In this document: positions 59,039 through 64,000 of the stretch, piece by piece
Position numbering within the stretch: position 1 is the first letter of the stretch
Layout of the letters: each line of letters opens with the position of its first letter
Assembly (NCBI GenBank): GCA_004802725.1
Contig: SGPM01000075.1
Coordinates: forward strand, 1 to 64,000
Direction: 5' to 3'
Length of the DNA: 64,000 bases
DNA from: Antrodiella citrinella
Lineage: Eukaryota > Basidiomycota > Agaricomycetes > Polyporales > Steccherinaceae
The notes under the pieces: model-generated
Databases searched by the model: none
Told to the model about the DNA's origin: nothing
What the model saw: the letters and a program-made list of their open reading frames with translations, nothing else
Translations under genes and position numbers: made by a program

Positions 59039-60933
59039 CTACCGGATTTCTGCCAAAGCTATGACTTGACCCTCCTCTGTACTTTGTCTTCTTCGAGTTT
59101 GCTTTCTCTTGTTGAGAGCCGCCTTCCACGGGCTCACTTCGAACGCTTTGTCCACTTCTTCGAGAGAAGCACCACGCGTCTCGGGTTGAAATGCGAGGCA
59201 GACAAAGGTAGTGAGAAGGGTGCATGCGCCGAAGAGGAAGTAAGGACCAGACGATGAGTGAGCGAGGAACAGCGGCGTCGAGAAGGCAATGATCCAGTTG
59301 ATGAGCTATAAATCGTGTATTCACACCTGAGTGTATGGCAATGAGAAAGGTCCCGAGATTGGGAGACTCACCCAGTTCATGCACTGTCCTAGGCTGGTTG
59401 CTGCAGCTCTCGTCCTCATCGGCTGGATCTCGCTAGCGATAATCCTCGTGACGATAGCCCAAGTGCACGAAAACCCAACGACGAAAACGTAGATCAGGAC
59501 GATAATGACCCATCTTCCAACGTCTGTGTCCGATGCGTTGGTAGCATACAGAGTTCCAATGACAAGCATGCACGTCGCAATGATGGACCCACCGCTAATC
59601 ATGGAGACACGACGGCTCCCTGTAGAAATACACCGTGCGTCAATATCCACGAATATGTTGATAACAGACGAACGACTGCGTACATGTATCCGCAAAAAAC
59701 TGGACCGAGATCGTGCACGCAACGGTCACTAGACCAGTCACGCCTGAAGCTATGAATGATGCTTGCTGTCCCGAAAGGCCGGCTTGCGTAAATAGGAGAG
59801 GCGCATACTGCACAGCCAACGATCAGATTCACGAATAGAAACCGTAAAGATTGCCGCACTAACGTAGAGAACGCCGTCGATTCCGGATAGCTGCGAAGTG
59901 AAGGTCAATCACAGACGCTCACGTAGGCGAGGTCGCGGTGATGAAGCTCACCTGCTGCATACCCATCAAGAACACGCCTAATACGGTTCTCGCTCTAACG
60001 TTCTTACTCCAAAGCTGCTGAGCCTCCTTCCACACGCTCTCCCGAGGGACGCTGCTTCGTTCCGCATTCTCTTCGGTCTTCTCGGCGTCGGCTGCGCTGA
60101 CACCTAGCTTGATCCAAGTTGCGTCTGCCTCAGCATCACGTCCGACATGACGAAGCCATCTCGGGGAATGCGGTAGAAAAGGCATCCCAACCGCCAGAAC
60201 GACCGCAACGATAGCTTGCATCCCGAGAGGAAATCGCCATGAGAGGGACGACGTAACGCGAGAGGTACCATAGCAGACAAAATATCCTAGTCGCACGAAA
60301 AAGGATCAGAGGGTGCTGCGACTCAAGATCAATGATAAACGACCGACCTGAAGCTAACCCAACTGTGATGAACAATTGCAGCACGCTACCCATTCTTCCT
60401 CTGCTAGAAGCCGGAGCCACCTCTATCGCGTAGACAGTCACGACGGACAAAAACAAGCCCTCGCCCATACCTGCAAGGCACCGGCCCGCGAACAACTGCG
60501 GCAGTCCGTTCGCAGAGCATGTCACAGCACTACCCGCCGCAAACACGGCGGCACCCATCGAGATCGTCTTCGTCCGCGAAATGCGATCGGACAATGGTCC
60601 GGACGCGACGGACGCCAGCGACGCGGTGATGAGGATGGACGACACGATGAGGCCTTGTAAAGTTGGAGTGATGCCATGCGTAGGATCTGCGGCGAAGCGG
60701 TCTTGGAAGGTGTGCATGGTGGTGATGGGGCCTATACTTCCGGTGTCGAACCCGAATAGGAAGCCACCTATGGCGGTGAAGGTAACGCACCATATGTAGT
60801 TCGCTACATGCGGGACCTGGAACCTTGGCAAAGCGCGTTTAGCTCGTTGGAAGACGTTCAGCGAATTCGAGCTGGAGGGGATGGGGAAGCACGTCTCGGT
60901 GTGGCTTGATGGCTCTGAACCCAGTGACTGCAT
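59039..60933 (-). CDS. MFS sugar transporter
   Basis: Major facilitator of the sugar-porter family in the plasma membrane, 12 helices expected. The start at 60933 gives MQSLGSEPSSHTETCFPIPS. The first helix contains IGGFLFGFDTGSIGPITTMH; the loop motif is GPLSDRISRTKTISMGAAVF (D/G-R motif); GRCLAGMGEGLFLSVVTVYA and EVAPASSRGRMGS are the PESP-region equivalents. The central loop has HSPRWLRHVGRDAEADAT, helix 7 GIDGVLYYAPLLF, and helix 8 follows; WAIVTRIIASEIQPMRTRAA matches the second-half E-R motif. The end reads PETRGASLEEVDKAFEVSPW then ALAEIR. About ten introns. Length about 510 residues, normal. Substrate cannot be assigned; hexose or related polyol is likely. Confidence 0.88.
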
Positions 60934-61974
60934 GATTGTGGTCTACAGAAGTTGAAATCGCATTGAAGGAGAGTATTTAGCTTTCTTATCCAATTTCCAC
61001 TCGAAGGACGGAACTTACTGATTAACATGTCAAGACGAATGTCTGAGTCATGCTCGTAAACTTCGATAAGCGTGCGCCCAAGCCGACAACTACACTTTAT
61101 TTTTCGGACACGCCTACGATTTTGCAAACCGCTGTAAAAACTTCATAATAAGGAGGTCTCATGATCCAATGACCTATCAAAGATGCTGTAACAATTCTCA
61201 TCAGCATGCCAACTTGGCACAAAAAGCAACTCGAGTCTCGCGTATGTGAGGAAATGGTGATCATAGGGAGTTATAGGACCGCCGATAGAGAGAACTTACG
61301 GGATCAACTTGAAGACTCTTCCTGAGTGCAGATCTACAGGCAACGTTACGCAGGTCGAGCCTGTAGCCTGCATGTCAAATTCACCAAATCGGGAAATGTG
61401 GCGCTTATATAAGAAACTCAGTGCGCACTATTGAGACTTCACCTCAGCACGTTCTGTGCAAATTATGGTAGTTCATGTATCATCATTGTATGTGAAATTT
61501 TGGTGATAGTATTGCACAAGATTTTCAATGGAGGACACAACACAGGGATGGCCGAGGTCGTCGATACTTACATGCGTCGCCAAAGTCTTGAGTGATTAAA
61601 TCACCCACGACTCGACGCCCGCCACTCTTACTTTTAGATGAACAAAGGTAGTACCACTGAGTCGTCAAGAACAACTCCGAGTCGTATTTCGAGACTCGTC
61701 GATGACCGGAGTGAGACTTACATCATGAGTCCGAGGCGTCGTCATAACAGGAAGAAGGGAATGAGACTCTTCCTGAGCGTAGATCTATTTGATCTATAGA
61801 CTATGGTACACTTGTTTCTTTCTTGATATTATGTGAGCGTAACGCGTAACCTTGCGATGTGGGACTATGTAGGAATGGAGACATGCGTGAGGAGAAGAAA
61901 AGTCCACGAAGATGTAAGAAATATGACAACGAAAGCGAATTTTGATAGAGGGACAGTGATCTTCGACGACCACC
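60934..61974. other. Intergenic with a repeated 23-bp element
   Basis: No gene supported. GACTCTTCCTGAGTGCAG followed by ATCTA near 61314, and GACTCTTCCTGAGCGTAG followed by ATCTA near 61765, form two copies of a 23-bp motif 450 bp apart in the same orientation. Several ACTCGTC/GACTCG words cluster between them (61590-61745). The stretch includes the MFS gene promoter. Confidence 0.5.
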
Positions 61975-64000
61975 TTACACGGCGAGGTCGCGAGCAAAGT
62001 GGAAGAAGTCGACAGAGGAGCCGTTGACGCCATACTTGTAGATCTACAATCATTTGGTCAGAATTTTAGGACGATACAACGACGCACAAGGATACTTACG
62101 AAGTGCGAAGCAACCCAACTCGAGAACAATGCCCGCTGGTAGGGCTCAGGCAACCGGTTCAACAGCGTATCGAGTCCGACCTGGTCGATCAACGTCTTCG
62201 GGATCGCCCTGTTCATGACACCGCGCCTGCTGGGAAGATCGTCATACAAGTCAGAGCTTTCCAGCTCCGCTTGCAAGTTGTTCAGCGTGCTAGACAGCTC
62301 GTCCGAGATGATGGTGCGCGGCTTCGAGCCTGACAGGCGAGTGTGCTCCTTCCAGATACACGAGAATTCCGCCGCAGCGTTCTCGCAGATCTTGGCCTGA
62401 ATGTCCTTAACGTAGGACTGGTAGAAGGGGGAGGGCTTGCCGTCCTTGAAGATCATGTGCTCGACGTACTCGTCAGTGGAGAGTGCAAGACCAGCTAGCA
62501 CTTCCAGCGACGACGAGGTGACACCACCCTTGTTGGCGCTGGAATCCTTGAAGAGAACAACTTTGCGCTTCTCGAGGAAGAGGCGGGCTTGTTGCGTGAA
62601 GAACAGGTTTGCACCTTCCACCACAAACTTGAAGTGAGCCTTGCCCTCCGAGTCGACCAAAGCGGCGACATTCGAGATGTTGACAGCTTCGGGACTGCAC
62701 GCCAATATCAACTTTAATTCTGGGTGATTCAGGAATGTACTAACCGTCCACCGCAAGGCACGAATATATCAGCCTTGAACCTGAGATGAGCGCCATTCCT
62801 GAAGTCTGTACCGTCCTGGATGACCTCTCCCGCTACAGCATACGATGATAAGTGATTATCTCCGAGGACGACATGACCGACGTACAAGGAAGTTTCACAT
62901 CTTGGTCTTCAACCCTAACAAGATACCCGTCCTTGCTGAGCTTGGACTTGTCGAAGAATCCCACGGGCTTACGAGCCTTCGCGAGGCGAATCAGTTCCTC
63001 CCTGTTGAGACCATGAGGGTCAGCAAGGACACCGCTCCCGTCAATGACGGCCACGGTCTTGTCATTACTGAGCAGGATCTCATCTAGACAATGTGAATAT
63101 CAGCACCATCATGGGTTGGAGAAGGAAGGACACTTACTGGAGCCCAGGTCACCGTCAGGTCCACCGGTCTGGACCTTCGTGATGTCCTTCTCGCGCAAGC
63201 CGAGCTGCTTGTAGATACCGAGGACATATTGACGGATCGATAGGGAGGTCATGCCGTAGATGTCGTGAGGCACACCACCGAGAGTCTCAGCGCTCTTACC
63301 GGTGGTGAATGACTTCCACCAAGCTTCAGCGCCACGAGAACGGGCGTGCACTGCGAGAATAAAGTCCGGAATAGATCAGGGTCTGTAATGATGACATCGC
63401 ATTGAACGGACGTACGCGCTGCCCAGTCCATCATGTCCGCGGTACCCTCATCAGGACCGAAAAAGAGGAGCTCGGGTTTGCCGTAGTGGTCGACCAGTTT
63501 CCCCTTGATACCCGGGGTTTGACCAGGGATCAGGAGATCAATGACGGCCTGCACATATCATTGAGATTGGACACTGTCCCAAATAAATTAGAAAAGAACA
63601 CTCACGTCAACGTATTTCTCGAAGCAAAGTCGGGGAGAAGCACCGAGACTAAAAGACGAGACGTGAGCAGACCTGATACTAAGGGAAATACGACAGCACA
63701 CACGCAGGTAAGATGGTCCCCTTTGCACCACCCTCAGGGATATCTTTGTTCTTCAACGATTGTGTAGAGGCGAGACCGTAGTTCTCATCGAACCTGTTGA
63801 CACATTCAGCCAAGGCCCATGTTCAAACTTGGATTTGTACTTACAGCATACGCTGGTTGATTGAGTACGCCCTGCACAAATTGTCAATGAAAAGTCGCAA
63901 GAAGATTGGAGAAATGGGCTCACTCCCTGTTCCTCGACATCACGATACGAATACCACCTCTGGCAACGTCGCGGAAACGGATGTGGAATCCGCGGAACTC
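61975..64000 (-). CDS. GDH2: NAD-specific glutamate dehydrogenase, C-terminal half (cut by window edge)
   Basis: Large mitochondrial-type NAD-GDH that oxidises glutamate to 2-oxoglutarate and ammonium. The 5' part lies beyond 64000. Visible exons read SINQRMLFDENYGLASTQSL, FEKYVDAVIDLLIPGQTPGI, KPELLFFGPDEGTADMMDWA, FTTGKSAETLGGVPHDIYGM, KVQTGGPDGDLGSNEILLSN, VAVIDGSGVLADPHGLNREE, RFKADIFVPCGGRPEAVNIS and KFVVEGANLFFTQQARLFLE, then KDSSANKGGVTSSSLEVLAG. This is the catalytic and NAD-binding half of the roughly 115-120 kDa GDH2 family. It ends SVDFFHFARDLAV at 61975. Introns about 50-60 nt. No break seen in the visible part. The normal role is glutamate catabolism when nitrogen is plentiful. 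Confidence 0.93.

Noticed and set aside
1..64000. Further PVFF-tail genes
   Set aside because: I scanned for Pro-Val-Phe-Phe-stop codon patterns on both strands by eye and found only the three listed; split versions across introns could be missed.

Overview
The window is nuclear DNA of a basidiomycete fungus, most likely an Agaricomycete. Nearly all genes are cut by many short GT-AG introns of about 45-70 nt, both strands are densely used, and the content fits: a Cdc7/SepH-type septation kinase, a single Aurora kinase, F-box proteins, a DUF6533 seven-helix protein, a GtaA-family glutaminase, PLAC8 proteins, NAD-specific glutamate dehydrogenase and a pectinesterase. I saw no operon, phage, CRISPR array or intact transposon. 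Exon joins were read by eye; starts and rare junctions are the weakest part.

Left part (1-13.9 kb) is gene-poor. It holds a short-chain dehydrogenase (282-1329), a quinone oxidoreductase (8710-10337), a small Ser-rich protein (1973-2396) and three very short genes (3353-3505, 6552-6704, 12615-12851). The three encode 50-, 50- and 78-residue Ser/Thr-rich proteins with no signal peptide that all end in the same four residues, Pro-Val-Phe-Phe, and all sit about 110-140 nt below a TATA box. This microprotein family is the most novel thing in the window.

Middle (13.9-36 kb): a ribosomal L1-domain nucleolar protein and a secreted M64 metallopeptidase share a divergent promoter. A secreted amidase, a hypothetical gene, a disordered protein with a CVIM prenylation signal, the multi-exon Cdc7/SepH kinase and a small conserved hypothetical follow. 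At 32.5-36.0 kb lies a decayed glutaminase A (GtaA) gene with three in-frame stops, a 2-nt shift and an internal ~515-bp inversion flanked by GGGATC/GATCCC.

Right part (36.9-64 kb): two tandem PLAC8 genes, mitochondrial ribosomal protein uL5m, a secreted pectinesterase, a Pep12-type syntaxin, a DUF6533 membrane protein, an F-box cluster (48.6-58.9 kb) interleaved with Aurora kinase and ETF-beta, an MFS sugar transporter, and the 3' half of NAD-glutamate dehydrogenase running off the right edge. A diverged ~370-bp repeat occurs in opposite orientations at about 47.85-48.22 and 55.63-56.00 kb, bracketing part of the F-box cluster.

The genes do not form one pathway. Loose themes are secreted degradation and nitrogen scavenging (M64 peptidase, amidase, ruined glutaminase, pectinesterase, NAD-GDH), redox enzymes (SDR, quinone oxidoreductase, ETF-beta) and cell-division kinases (Cdc7-like, Aurora).
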